Counted from the stretch's first letter, positions 1 through 11,458 are shown. The stretch is DNA of 64,000 bases from Zingiber officinale (GCF_018446385.1 NC_055996.1:127520532-127584531); one strand, 5' to 3'. Made by a program: numbers and translations. The notes: a model not told the origin generated them from the sequence alone.

Positions 1-229
1 GAAGAGATGAAAGCAATTGAGAAGAATGAAACTTGTCATCTTACTACTTTGCCCGATGGTCACAAACCCATTGATGTGAAATGGGTTTATAAAGTAAAGA
101 AAAATGCTCAAGGAGAAATAGAAAAATACAAAGCGTGACTTGTGACAAAAGACTAGAAACAAAAGACCAGCATTGACTACGAAGAAGTGTTTGCTCCTGT
201 TGCCCGAATAGAGACTATAAGGTTGATAA
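1..229 (+). mobile_element. Ty1/copia fossil, left part of split reverse-transcriptase region
   Basis: Translation shows the start of a copia reverse-transcriptase domain, with motifs such as VKWVYKVKKNAQGEIEKYKA and YEEVFAPVARIET, typical of the Tork-like branch (family knowledge). The fragment begins before the window. It is cut at 229 by the insertion of the next element, and its right part resumes at 13819 after the duplicated target GATAA. It is a decayed fossil with several breaks. No LTR of this outer element is visible in the window. Confidence 0.85.
225..229. repeat. Target-site duplication GATAA (left)
   Basis: GATAA lies immediately outside the left LTR, and the same five bases lie immediately outside the right LTR at 13819-13823. 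Five base pairs is the usual copia target duplication, so this fixes both element ends. Confidence 0.9.
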
Positions 230-454
230 TATTAGGAAATAATTATTATAAGTAAATAGTTATTTATTTCCTAGTTGTTAGGGAATAATTATTATTAGAA
301 AATAATTATTTATTTCCTAGTTATTAGAGAATAAATATTATTAGGAAATATTTATTATTTTCCTAATTTATGTATTTTCCTATTTTCACTTGTAATGGTA
401 TTTATATATACCATATGTTATTATTAATAATATGTGTGAATTCTATCGTCAATA
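230..454 (+). repeat. 5' LTR of the Ale-like copia element
   Basis: A 225-bp AT-rich LTR beginning TATTAGGAAA and ending GTCAATA. It aligns end to end with 13594-13818. Its terminal bases are TATT...AATA rather than the usual TG...CA. It contains several alternating copies of TTAGGAAATAA-like and TTATTTCCTA-like motifs that can fold back on each other. Confidence 0.92.
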
Positions 455-465
455 TGGTATCAGAG
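455..465 (+). other. Primer-binding site (initiator Met tRNA type)
   Basis: TGGTATCAGAG directly follows the 5' LTR. This is the usual copia primer-binding site, complementary to the 3' end of initiator methionine tRNA. Confidence 0.9.
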
Positions 466-3055
466 TTCTAAGCTTAACAACAACCCTTTTTTCATCTTTT
501 TCTTTCTTTCTTTTCTCCATAATACCTACCAGCCGCCTTCTATAATGATTGCCACTGACGACATCAACCGCTGGCTCCAACTGCCTTTTATAATGATTGC
601 CGCCGATGACATCACCCACCAACTATCTCTCACAAATACTCCTGATTCTCCTGCCTCTCTTGTGGTTCTCAACGTCAATGCTCAAGCACAGTTGAAACTT
701 ACCACCTCCAATTATTTTGCCTAGCGTTTGCTGTTCACGTATTTTCTATTTGGATATGACTTACTGGATTTTGTTGATGGCTCATGTCCCTACCCCCTGC
801 ATAGATAACATCTATAGATGTCATGCTCCCTCAGGCGAATCTTGATCATTTTCTCTGGCTCTGCCAGGATCAACTTCTCCTCAACGCTATTATAGGTTCG
901 ATGTCTCCTACTCTTGTGCAATTTATTTCTTCATCAACTTTATCTAGAGACGCATGACAGACACTAGAGAGAACCTACGTCGCTCCCTCACGTGGTAGGA
1001 TTATGACTCATCGTCAAAATCTCGTCAGCCCTCAACAAGGTAACAGGTCTCTCACTGATTATATGCAGGACATCAAAAGAAATATTGACGCTCTTACGCT
1101 TATGAATGTCAAAGTTGACTTTGATGAACTCTCTATTCGTGTCCTGAATTGTCTTAGCCAAGATTACTGCAATATCTCACATGCTCTACAAGTTCGTGAC
1201 ACCCTATTACCTTTGATGAGCTATTCGAGCAGCTCCTCAGCTATGAAGCCTAGTTAAAAGTCTCAACATCATCTCCATCTTTGATGCCAATGACTGATCT
1301 TGTGGCTATAACAGGGAATTCTCGTAATCGGTATTCAAACTATCGTGGTGGTCGCCAGCAGGTTCTGCCTATATCCCATCAGCCATGCATGTCTACTCCT
1401 AGGCTATCTGCGCGTCCTCCTGTACATTCAACTGTGTCCAGTCCCAATCGTTATCTTGGGTGCTGTCAAATTTGTGGTGTCCAAGGTCACTCTGCTCGCC
1501 AGTGCGGTCATATGACTGCCTTGATGCTTGCTCTACTTCCGTCGGCTCCTTCGCGTGCTTTGCGTCCCATGTATAGTGCGCCGTTTGTGCACACTGCCGT
1601 TCATTATACACCTCGGCTGATTCTCGGGAATGGGTTGTTGACTCTGGCACCTCTCATCATGTCACCACTGATCTCGCTACTCTCTCATTGCATGAGCCTT
1701 ACTCTGAGAATGATAGCATCATCATTGGTGATGGTTCTAGACTACCTATTACACACACTGGTTCTTTCTCTTTCTCTACTCCATCTTTCCATTTAGTTTT
1801 CTCCAATATTTTATTTGTGCCATCTATGTCAAAATATTTGATTTCTATTGCAGCACTTTGTGCTACTAATCCTGTTATATTTCTTTTCTTTGATTCCTAT
1901 TTTCAGATGTTGGATCGTCATACGAGAGCGACACTGGTCAGTGAAGTCCATAAAAATGATGTCTATTACTGGCCAAAATTTATGTCTACGCTATCATCGC
2001 CTTCCGCCTTTTCTATGTCTGTCTCGTCATCTATTTCCTTATGGCATAGTCGTTTAGGTCATTCATCATTAGATGTTTTGCAACATTTTTTTTATCCTTA
2101 GGTCTTTCATTTCTTGCAAATACTTTGTCTAATTTTTCATGCACTTTGTGCAATATTAATAAGAGTCATAAATTGCCCTTTCATAAATCTAGTATTTCGT
2201 CTCGTGTTCCTTTGGATATTATCTTTTCTGATGTTTAGACATCTCCTATATCATCATTTGATGGACTCAAATATTATGTTATCTTTGTTGATCATTTTAT
2301 AAAGTATATATGACTTTATCCTTTACGCAATAAATTAGATGTATACTCTACCTTTATTGCATTCAAAACTCTTTTTGAAAATTGGTTCTCGATGACTATC
2401 AAAATACTATTCACTGATAATGGAGGTGAATTCTTAGTCCTTCGCTCCTTTCTTACTAATCATGGTATTAGTCATCTTATCACTCCTTCACACACTCCTG
2501 AACACAATAGATACTCTGAATGTCATTATTGCCATATAGTCGAAATTGGTCTCACCTTATTGCACAAAGCATCTATTCCACTTACTTTATGGTCTTATGC
2601 CTTTGTTGCGGCAGTCTATTTGATTAACCGCATGCGTAAGGTTGGTCTCTCCCATATGTCCTCTTTTGAAAATTTGTTCACCACCGTTCCTGATCTTTCT
2701 AAGCTTCGAGTTTTCGGGTGTCTATATTTTCCGTGGTTGCGCCCCTACTCTCACCACAAGCTTGATCCCAAGTCAATCTCTTGTTTCTTCCTTGACTATT
2801 CTCTCACCCAGAGTGTCTTCCTGTGCTATGATGTAGCTCTCAAAAGAGTCTTTGTATCTCGTCATCTTAAGTTTGTGGAGCATATTTTTCTATTTGTCAT
2901 CACCTTCTCCTTGGATTCCACAATAATAGACACAGACTCTGAGCTCTCTGCCGCATCAGTTCTCTCTGAGCTCTCTGCTGCACCGGTTCTCTCGTGGGTC
3001 CCTCCGGACCGATGCCGCAACCTACCACTAACCGTAGTCGTCCGCAAGTGACTTC

Positions 3056-4196
3056 TGTTGGTGCGGTTAGTACTAACGATCTAACTCAAGTTTTGATGAA
3101 TGACAAATTAGGTTAAGTTAGGTTTGTCGCTATCTAACACTCTGATCGAGTGTACAGGCTAAGTCTAGACAGGTCGATGGGCTAATTGGATGTCTGGCAC
3201 GAAGTCCAAGCAGGTCAACGGGCTGACCGGACGCTTGGCACGAAGTCCAAATGGGTCGACGGGCTGACCACACATTTGGCACGAAGTCCAAGCGGGTCGA
3301 CGGGCTGACCAGACATTTGGCACGAAGTCCAAGCGGGTCGACGGACTGACCAGACGCTTAGCACGAAGTCCAGCTAGGTTGACAGGCTGACCGGATAGCT
3401 GGCGAGAAGTCCAGACGGGTTGAAGGGTTGACCGGATGTCTGGCAGGTGAGTAAAGGAAACTCACTGGAAGGGAGTGACTGTGAGGACGCGTTTCCGGGA
3501 ATGGAACATTAGGCGTCGATCCGGCTTAGATCCATTTCGGATATCTAAGTCGAGATCGTGACTAGATTCTAGTCTCGAAAAGACGGAATCTAAGTCATAC
3601 TCTTGATATTGAATTTATAAACTGTGCTAACACTTTGTTTTGCAGGATACATATTATATATTTGCCTCGGACTAACCTTGTCTTGCAAGAGAAGGAATTT
3701 CTGGAGAAAGGTAGTCCGGGCGCCCGGAAGGCAATTTCTATCCTGATCGCGTCGTCGCCAAGTGGAACACGCTGGTTGGACCTGCTACGTCATACCAGGG
3801 TGCCCTGACCGTCCTATAGAAGGAGGGTTAGAGGTGGAGCCTAACAACAACTGACAAGAAAATCTTCTACTGCTTGCTCTGCTGCTCTGCGCTCCTGCGA
3901 CGCTAACGAAGCTCCGACAATGCACTTTTTCCTTTTCGGTTTATTCCTTTGTCGGTATTGCTTTTATTTTCATCAGCATTTTAACACTTAGTTTGTAATA
4001 ATTTTCGAACTGCTACTGATTGCCCACCGAAAGCACTCAACGAGTGCGGGCCTTGGAGTAGGAGTCGACATAGGCTCCGAACCAAGTAAAATTGGTCTGT
4101 GTTAGCATTGCTTACTTTTTCCGCTGCGCTTAACTCTTTTCGAAAGAATTTTCGTAATCGATATTCACCCCCCTATCGAAACATCACGATCCAACA
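3056..4196 (+). repeat. 5' LTR of the non-autonomous element (1141 bp)
   Basis: Begins TGTTGGTGCGG, ends GATCCAACA. It carries the hairpin array at 3163-3443. The 81-bp length difference from the right LTR is explained by one fewer 41-bp unit and a shorter GC-rich stretch near 3716-3740. Confidence 0.92.
3163..3443 (+). repeat. Tandem array of seven 41-bp hairpin units (left LTR)
   Basis: Seven units of about 41 bp. Each has a left arm such as CCAAATG, an inner GGTC...GACC pair, and a right arm such as CATTTGG. Arms seen in order: CTAGACA/TGTCTGG, CCAAGCA/CGCTTGG, CCAAATG/CATTTGG, CCAAGCG/CATTTGG, CCAAGCG/CGCTTAG, CCAGCTA/TAGCTGG, CCAGACG/TGTCTGG. Units 3 and 6 pair fully and the others have one or two imperfect positions. 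Unit 4 looks like a junction of two unit types. Confidence 0.9.
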
Positions 4197-4198
4197 AG

Positions 4199-4210
4199 TG
4201 GTATCAAAGC
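4199..4210 (+). other. Primer-binding site of the non-autonomous element
   Basis: TGGTATCAAAGC lies two bases after the 5' LTR and matches the initiator-Met type used by copia elements. Confidence 0.85.
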
Positions 4211-4616
4211 AAGTACCACTTTGATTTGGTGCAACCACCAATCAGGCAAAGGGGGTGTTTTTTTTAAAGAAAAATTAGATATTGTTTGTCTTTAAAATAA
4301 AACTTTACGTCTTTCGTTTTTTCCCTCCAAAACTACTTTTGAAAAATACATCGCCGTCTTTTCACCATTAATTAGTATCGACAAAATATTACATTTTCAA
4401 AAATTTGAGATAATATTTTTTATTAATATTTTATTATTTAAAAAAATAGTGAAAAATTATATATATATATTTTTTCTCCAACACTGCTAATCCAAGACCA
4501 AGTCTTGGGAATTTTTCTCTGTTTCCATGTGTGCAAGACCAATGCCTCTCTAAGAAGGATGGAACCCCAACGAACCACCACCGTACGATCAAGATTTCAA
4601 CTACTGGAGGCGAAGA

Positions 4617-5633
4617 GTGGAATGTTTCTTAGGAAGTCTAAACTTTGATTATTGGCTGATATTGAGAAAACCTTCTCAGAACTCAGAACTAAACACAAAT
4701 GTAAGTAAAATTATTTGTAATGGTTTACCTAACAATGTTTTATGCATACTAGAAAAGTACAAAGATGCACATGAGCTTTGGACCCAGTTGATCAAACTTC
4801 ACGAGGAGCCGATGGAGCTTGAGGATCAAGTAAAAATTGAATCTAAACTCGGGTTAGATCCAATCGAAAAGCCTACTGAATTAGAGGATGCGGTTAAGGT
4901 GAGTAATATTTACCAAAATATTCCTGCTAATAGTAGTTTAAAGAATATACATGTTAATTTGGATATTTCTGAAAATATCTGTGAAAATAGTGTAGCTGGC
5001 AATACTTACAAAAATACCCCTAGGATATTTTCTGATAAAATAAATCTAATTAATTTAGAAAATTTAGAAAATCTGAAAATAATTAATAACCCTAAAAATT
5101 CAAATATAAACCTAAACAGATCTGAAAGCTCAAATAATAATGATGATAATGTCAATATTAATCTAGACAATATCAATCTGGAAAATCCTATCCAAACCCA
5201 AGATAATTTAATTAACAAAAAATTAAATTTTAAAGATAAGACTTATTTAATAAATTCCACTAATTATATCAACTCAAAAGGTAAAGAAAATATAAAGATA
5301 AAATCAAACACTCTGATAAAATCAAAAATAAATTTAACAAACTTAAAATTAAATGTTAAAGATAACATATTAAACAAAGATAATCTAGAAAATTCAAAAT
5401 TAATAGTTAATAAAAGGTTAAAAGATAAATCTTTAAAGAAATATAATTTAAACAATTTGATTAATTCAAACTCAAAAATTAATAAAAACTCAATTATTAA
5501 CGATAATATATTAAATAAAGACAATTTAATTAACTTAATAAAATTAAAATTGAAAGAAAATTCAAATATTAAATACACTCTCTTAAAGAAGGATAATTTA
5601 ACCAATTTAATTAATTCAAAATTAAAAACTTAA
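4617..5633 (+). CDS. gag-like protein of the non-autonomous element
   Basis: An uninterrupted 338-residue frame. The first 75 or so residues resemble the copia gag (UBN2/DUF4219-type) domain: FLGSLNFDYWLIL near the start and a later ELWTQLIKLHEEP segment matching the usual W..L...HEG block. After about residue 95 it becomes an Asn/Lys/Leu/Ile-rich low-complexity tail (repeated NLIN, LKLK and KDNL motifs) that follows the AT-rich composition of the element and has no recognisable fold. No zinc knuckle is seen. The reading frame probably extends upstream of the first Met, since PF14223-like residues (YDQDFNYWRRRVE-like) are encoded at 4585-4620. It is a fossil gene and no function beyond gag-like can be claimed. 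Confidence 0.7.
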   Translation: MECFLGSLNFDYWLILRKPSQNSELNTNVSKIICNGLPNNVLCILEKYKDAHELWTQLIKLHEEPMELEDQVKIESKLGLDPIEKPTELEDAVKVSNIYQNIPANSSLKNIHVNLDISENICENSVAGNTYKNTPRIFSDKINLINLENLENLKIINNPKNSNINLNRSESSNNNDDNVNINLDNINLENPIQTQDNLINKKLNFKDKTYLINSTNYINSKGKENIKIKSNTLIKSKINLTNLKLNVKDNILNKDNLENSKLIVNKRLKDKSLKKYNLNNLINSNSKINKNSIINDNILNKDNLINLIKLKLKENSNIKYTLLKKDNLTNLINSKLKT

Positions 5634-6434
5634 ATTATAAATTAAACATTAAGACTAAATTGTATAAAAAATCATAAAAAAAAAATCAATAATTTAGAAG
5701 GAGGCTCCAGAATAGCTGGCACCTCCAAAAATAATTTATCCTACAGGATAACCAAAATCAATCTACCCGGCAGGGTAATTAGGACTAGAGTAAAAGGACA
5801 AGATTTAACTTGACCTATGGTACTGTGAAGTTTTGGATGATAGTACGTTAGGGAAGCTTAGTCTATGTATGTCTAGGAAGATATGACTTCGACCTGGTGC
5901 ATTTGGCTAAATGAAACTAACCGAAGCTACCCTTACGGATCATAACTAGTTAGACCAAGGTTTTATATTAAGTTCCGTGGATAGGACTATTCGGAAAACC
6001 TCGAAGGCTTGGTTACTCTAATGATGTCCAGGTGACTCACCATAGCCCAGAAGTTTATCCGAAAAATGCCTATTTGTTGAGCCCAAAGTTAAACCTGAAT
6101 TTAACATAAAGTTAAACCAACCCCTATAATTGAATCTAACTCATCTCACAAAATTATAGGATTCCCTGATTGATAATTTAGATCGAGTGAGATGAATAAG
6201 GAAATAAAATAATTTTTTTATAAAATTACATAAATTAAAAATTAAATTAAATTTTGATTTAATTTAAAATCAAAATTAAATTAAATTAAAATTTGAATTA
6301 ATTTTAAATTCAAATTAAATTAAAATTTTAATTGAATTAAATTACTGTTTAAATTAAACTAAATTTTGAAATAAATTAATTAAATTTTTAAATAATTTCG
6401 AACTAAATTAAATTAAATAAAAATAAAAAAATAA
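5634..6434. other. Non-coding interior of the non-autonomous element
   Basis: AT-rich sequence following the gag-like frame. A patch at 5700-6130 is less AT-rich and might be a remnant of former coding sequence, but no domain is recognisable in any frame. Confidence 0.6.
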
Positions 6435-8400
6435 CTTAAAATTATTTTTAAAATCCTTCAAACTTAAAATTATTTTAAAAATTTGTTAAAAACTATTTTA
6501 AAAATTCTTTAAAAACTACTTTAAAAACTATTTTAAAAATTCTTTAAAAAAATTATTTTAAAAATACTTTAAAAACTATTTTAAAATTTTCATTAAAAAC
6601 AATTTTAAAAATTCTTTAAAAACAATTTTAAAAATTCTTTAAAAAACTATTTTAAAAATTCTTTAAAATTATTTTTAAAATTCTTTAAAAACTATTTTAA
6701 AAATTCTTTAAAAAATTATTTTAAAAATTCTTTAAAAACTATTTTAAAAAAATTCTTTAAAAACTATTTTAAATTTTTTTAAAAAAAATTTATTTTAAAA
6801 ACTATTTAAAAAATTTCTTTAAAAACTATTTTAAAAAATTCTTCAAAAATTATTTTAAAAATTCTTTAAAAAACTATTTTAAAAATTCTTTAAAAAATTC
6901 TTTAAAAACTATTTTAAAAAATTACTTTAAAAATTATTTTAAAAATTCTTTAAAAACTATTTTAAAAAAATTACTTTAAAAATTATTTTAAAAATTTGTT
7001 AAAAACTATTTTAAAAATTATTTAAAAATAATTTTAAAAATTCTTTAAAAACTATTTTAAAAATTCTTTAAAAAACTATTTTAAAAATTCTTTAAAAACT
7101 ATTTTTAAAAATTACTTAAAAATTTATTTTAAAAATTCTTTAAAAACTATTTTAAAAAAATTACTTTAAAAATTTTTTAAAAAATTTGTTAAAAACTATT
7201 TTAAAAATTATTTTAAAACTATTTTAAAAATAATTTTAAAAATTCTTTTAAAACTATTTTAAAAAATTACTTTAAAAAGTATTTTAAAAATTCTTTAAAA
7301 AACTATTTTAAAATTTCTTTAAAAATTATTTTAAAAATTCTTTAAAAACTATTTTAAAAAATTACTTTGAAATTTATTTTAAAAACTATTTTAAAAATTC
7401 TTTAAAAGCTATTTTAAAAATTACTTTAAAAATTATTTTAAAATTTCTTTAAAAATTATTTTAAAAATTCTTTCAAAACTATTTTAAAAAATTACTTTAT
7501 AAATTATTTTAAAAATTCTTTAAAAACTATTTTAAAAATTCTTTAAAAAACTATTTTAAAAATTCTTTAAAAAACTATTTTAAAAATTCTTTAAAAAAAA
7601 TATTTTAAAAACTATTTTATAAATTTCTTTAAAAACTATTTTAAAAATTCTTTCAAAAAAATATTTTAAAAATACTTGAAAAACTATTATAAAAATTTCT
7701 TTAAAAACTATTTTAAAAATTCTTTAAAAAAACTATTTTAGAAATTCTTTTAAAATTCTTTTAAAAATTCTTTTAAAACTATTTTAAAAATTCTTTAAAA
7801 AACTATTTTAAAAATACTTTAAAAATATTTTCAAAATTACTTAAAAAAAACTATTTTAAAAATTCTTTAAAAACTATTTTAAAAATTCTTTAAAAATTCT
7901 TATAAAAATTGTTTAAAAACTATTTTAAAAATTCTTTAAAAATTATTTTCAAACTCTTTAAAAATTATTTTAAAAATTCTTTAATAACTATTTTAAAAAT
8001 TCTTTAAAATATTATTTTAAAAATTCATTTAAAAAACTATTTGAAAAATTCTTTAAAAACTATTTTCAAAATTACTTTAAAAAATTATTTTAAAAATTCT
8101 TTAAAAACTATTTTAAAAATTCTATAAAAAACTATTTTAAAAATTCTTTAAAAAACTATTTTGAAAATTCTTTAAAAAACTATTTTGAAAATTCTTTAAA
8201 AATTACATTAAAAATTCTTAAAATTTTTTTTTTAAAAATTATTTTAAAAATTCTTTAAAGACTATTTTAAAAATTCTTTAAATTATTTTTAAAATTCTTT
8301 AAAAACCTATTCTAAAAATTATTTTAAATTCTTTAAAAGTATTTTAAAAACATTTAAAAATTCATTTAAAAAAAATTATGTAAAAAAAAATCCTTTTAAA
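6435..8400. repeat. Degenerate AT-rich tandem array, about 22-24 bp period
   Basis: Roughly 2 kb made almost entirely of variants of AAAAACTATTTTAAAAATTCTTT, with the ACTATTTTAAAAA and TTCTTTAAAA halves alternating. Units vary by small insertions, deletions and substitutions. The array lies wholly inside the non-autonomous LTR element, where the pol genes would sit in a complete copia element. Confidence 0.9.
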
Positions 8401-10600
8401 AAAATTCTTTTAATCATTAAAAATCATTTTAAAGTCATTTTAAAATTAAGACACTTAAGCTAATTAAAACTTTAAAACTTAAACTAAAAACTTTAAAATT
8501 AAAGTTAAAACTTAATTTTAAATTAAATTAAAACCTAAGATTAAAGTTAAACTTAATTTAAATTTAAAACTTAAAATTTAAACTTAATTTAAAATTTATA
8601 ATTAAAATTAAAATTAAAATTAAATCATTTAAAATAAATTATATTTAAAATCCTTTTTACTTAAAAAAAATTATTATTTTTAACTTAAATCTTTTAACTT
8701 AAAAACTAAGTTTTTCTTAAAAATTAGTTTAAAAAGTCATTGTAATTAAAAAAAGCAAACTTAATGATAAAATAAAATAAAATAAAATTATATAATAATA
8801 AACCCTAAACCCTAAATTCAAATTACATTAAAATATTTGAACTAAATCTAAACTCTAATGACATTATTAACAAATAATTAAAATTTAATTAATTTAAGGT
8901 CATAAATTTAATAATGGAAGTACGGACTTCAAAAATTAACTGTGTTCTAAATTAGATGTGACCTTATATTAAACAGCTAATTAATGCTTAACCTTAATTT
9001 AACTCAATAAATCTTAATGTTATTGTTAATCAAAATATAATTAAATCATAATTTATCATTATTAACGATTGATTCAAACTGAACTTTAACTATGTTTAAT
9101 AACTTTAATTACTTTAAAATCGAATTAATGCTAACTTTAAACTAAGTTAATTCTACTTAAAAGGAAGTAAATGAATAGTTAAAACTATAACTAGTACTTT
9201 CATTAAATCAACTCAATCAATTAATATGAAATTTAGATTATTTTAAGAAGTATTAAATTATTGAATCAGGTAAAATTTAATCGATAAATTATTGATAATG
9301 ATAAATTGTTATTGAATTAATAACAAGTTATCTTATTTAATCTTAGACCAGAGTTTAAGGACTTGAATTTGAAATTAATTAATTTTAGAATAATTAATTA
9401 ATTTAACTTAAATAAACAATCATACCATTAATATCATAAGTATATAGAGATACTTATGTAAATAAAAAGGTGTTAAGGCTTTGAACATTAAGATACTCAA
9501 ACCTTAGTGTTAACTTAATAGGGAGAAATAAATTAAGAAGAGTAATAAAGTCAAGGGGAGTATCAAATTCAGGGGAGGTTTATTTTTTTAATCTCCTTAA
9601 GTATTATTTTTTCTTTAAAATCTCTTTAGAAAATTCTACCTCAATTTAATTTAAAAAAAAATACTTTGAAAATCTTATATTAAATATTCTTAGCAAATAT
9701 TTTCAAAAGCTTTATTTTAAATATCAGGTTTAGGGGGATGATTAAATCAACCTATTTTCATACTTAGTACCAAAATTATTTTCTCCGCTTTAAAAGTAAT
9801 GACTCATCTTAAAAACTTTTTAAATCTGATCCTTGGAAATCTAATAAAATCTATTTTTTTTTAAAAAAATCTAGCTTTTATAAAACTAAGCTTTTACAAT
9901 TGGATTTTATAAAATAAGTTTTTAACAATTGAATCTTTTGCAAACTTAGTTTTAATTAGCTTTGAAAAGTAGATTTTTCATACCTAGTTTTGAAATTTTA
10001 GTTTTGAAAACTCATGTTTGTAAAGTGTTTCAAAGTTAAAATTTATTTTGAAAATTTAAAAAAAAAATTATCTTGAAATTTGGAACTTAAACACTTATAT
10101 TTGAAAATTAGACTATCTAAACTTAGCTTTCCTAAACTTATACTCGAAAATTAACTTTTAAATTTTTTTAAAAAAAATTCTCTTTGAGTTTGCAAATTCA
10201 TTTAATTTTACAAAAATTATCTTTAAAAATTACTCAAAATGTACTAAGTTATGTTGCTAAACTAGCTATTTTCAAAACTTAGTTATTTTACAAAAGATAA
10301 GAAATAAAAGCTAAATTACTATGTGTTAAAATTTAAACTTCCCCGAGTCAACTTGACATCATTTCTTACAACTTATAAGTTTTACTCTGTCTGAATTCTA
10401 TTGGTTACTTACTTATGTCCTTATTTGATGAATGCCAAAGGGGGAGGGATAAGTGGTTAAGTTAGAGCAACTAAATGCAAAATTAGTTAGAGCAACTAAA
10501 TGCAAAATTGAGAAACTAACTTAAAACCTTAAAAACCTCAAAAATCATGCTTGATTTTTTCATATCTTTTCACCAACTTAATCGGGTTGTCATTCCATTA
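8401..10600. other. AT-rich non-coding interior (3' part)
   Basis: AT-rich sequence without reading frames or known domains. It contains two tandem CCCTAAA telomere-like heptamers near 8803-8817 and an extra purine tract AAAGGGGGAGGGA at 10437-10449. Some stretches (9440-9760, 10320-10460) have more balanced composition and may be decayed pol or leader sequence. Confidence 0.6.
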
Positions 10601-10612
10601 AAAAGGGGGAGA
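10601..10612 (+). other. Polypurine tract of the non-autonomous element
   Basis: AAAAGGGGGAGA sits immediately before the 3' LTR start (TGTTGG at 10614) and matches the plus-strand primer of LTR elements. Confidence 0.88.
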
Positions 10613-10719
10613 TTGTTGGTGCGGTTAGCACTAACGATCTAACTCAGGTTTTGATGAATGACAATCAGGTTAAGTTAGGTTTGTCATTATCTAACACTCT
10701 GATCGAGTGTACAGGCTAA

Positions 10720-11041
10720 GTCCAGACAGGTCGACGGGCTGACCGGATGTTTGGCACGAAGTCCAAGCGAGTCGACGGGCTGACCGGACGCTTGGCACGA
10801 AGTCCAAATGGGTCGACGGACTGATCGGACATTTGGCACGAAGTCCAAGCGGGTCGACGGGCTGACCTGACGCTTGGCACGAAGTCCAAATGGGTCGACG
10901 GGCTGACCGGACATTTGGCACGAAGTCCAAGCGGGTCAACGGGCTGACCAGACGCTTGGCACGAAGTCCAGTTAGGTCGACGGGCTAACCGGATAGCTTG
11001 CGAGAAGTCCAGACGGGTCGAAGGGCTGACCGGATGTCTGG
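10720..11041 (+). repeat. Tandem array of eight 41-bp hairpin units (right LTR)
   Basis: Arms in order: CCAGACA/TGTTTGG, CCAAGCG/CGCTTGG, CCAAATG/CATTTGG, CCAAGCG/CGCTTGG, CCAAATG/CATTTGG, CCAAGCG/CGCTTGG, CCAGTTA/TAGCTTG, CCAGACG/TGTCTGG. Five of the eight pair perfectly over seven bases although the arm sequence alternates, two have a single G-T wobble, and unit 7 has one mismatch plus one wobble. The arms enclose a near-constant GGTCGACGGGCTGACC core whose ends also pair (GGTC/GACC). Confidence 0.92.
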
Positions 11042-11451
11042 CAGGTGAGTAAAGGTAACTCACTGGAAGGGAGTGACTGTGAGGACGCGTTCCCGGGAAG
11101 GGAACATTAGGCGTCGATCCGGCTTAGATCTATTTCGGATATCTAAGTCGAGATCGTGACTAGATTTCGGTCTCGAAAAGACGAAATCTAAGTCATACTC
11201 TTGATATTAAATTTATAAACTGTGCTAACACTTTGTTTTGCAGGATATATATTATATATTTGCATCGGACTAATCTTGTCTTGCAAGAGAAGGAATTTCT
11301 GGAGAAAGGTGGTCCGGGTGCCCGGAGGGGATTCGGGCGCTCGGAAGGTAATTTCTATCCTGATCGCGTCGTCGCCACGTGGAACACACTGGTTGGACCT
11401 GCTACGTCACACCAGGGTGCCCGGAAGGGATCCGGGGCGCCCCGACCATCC

Positions 11452-11458
11452 TATAAAA
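11452..11458 (+). promoter_or_regulatory. TATA box in the 3' LTR
   Basis: TATAAAA within CCTATAAAAGGAGGG, about 380 bp before the LTR end. The left LTR has a changed version (TATAGAA). Confidence 0.6.

Noticed and set aside
8803-8817. Interstitial telomere repeat
   Set aside because: Only two CCCTAAA units in AT-rich sequence, likely chance.
10720-11041. CRISPR-like array
   Set aside because: The units are contiguous 41-bp tandem copies without unique spacers, lie in both LTRs of a retrotransposon, and the genome is a plant nucleus.
10687-11063. Antisense open frames rich in Pro, Ser and Arg over the hairpin array
   Set aside because: They are translations of the 41-bp repeat in three frames (41 is not a multiple of three, so the frames cycle) and have no gene context.
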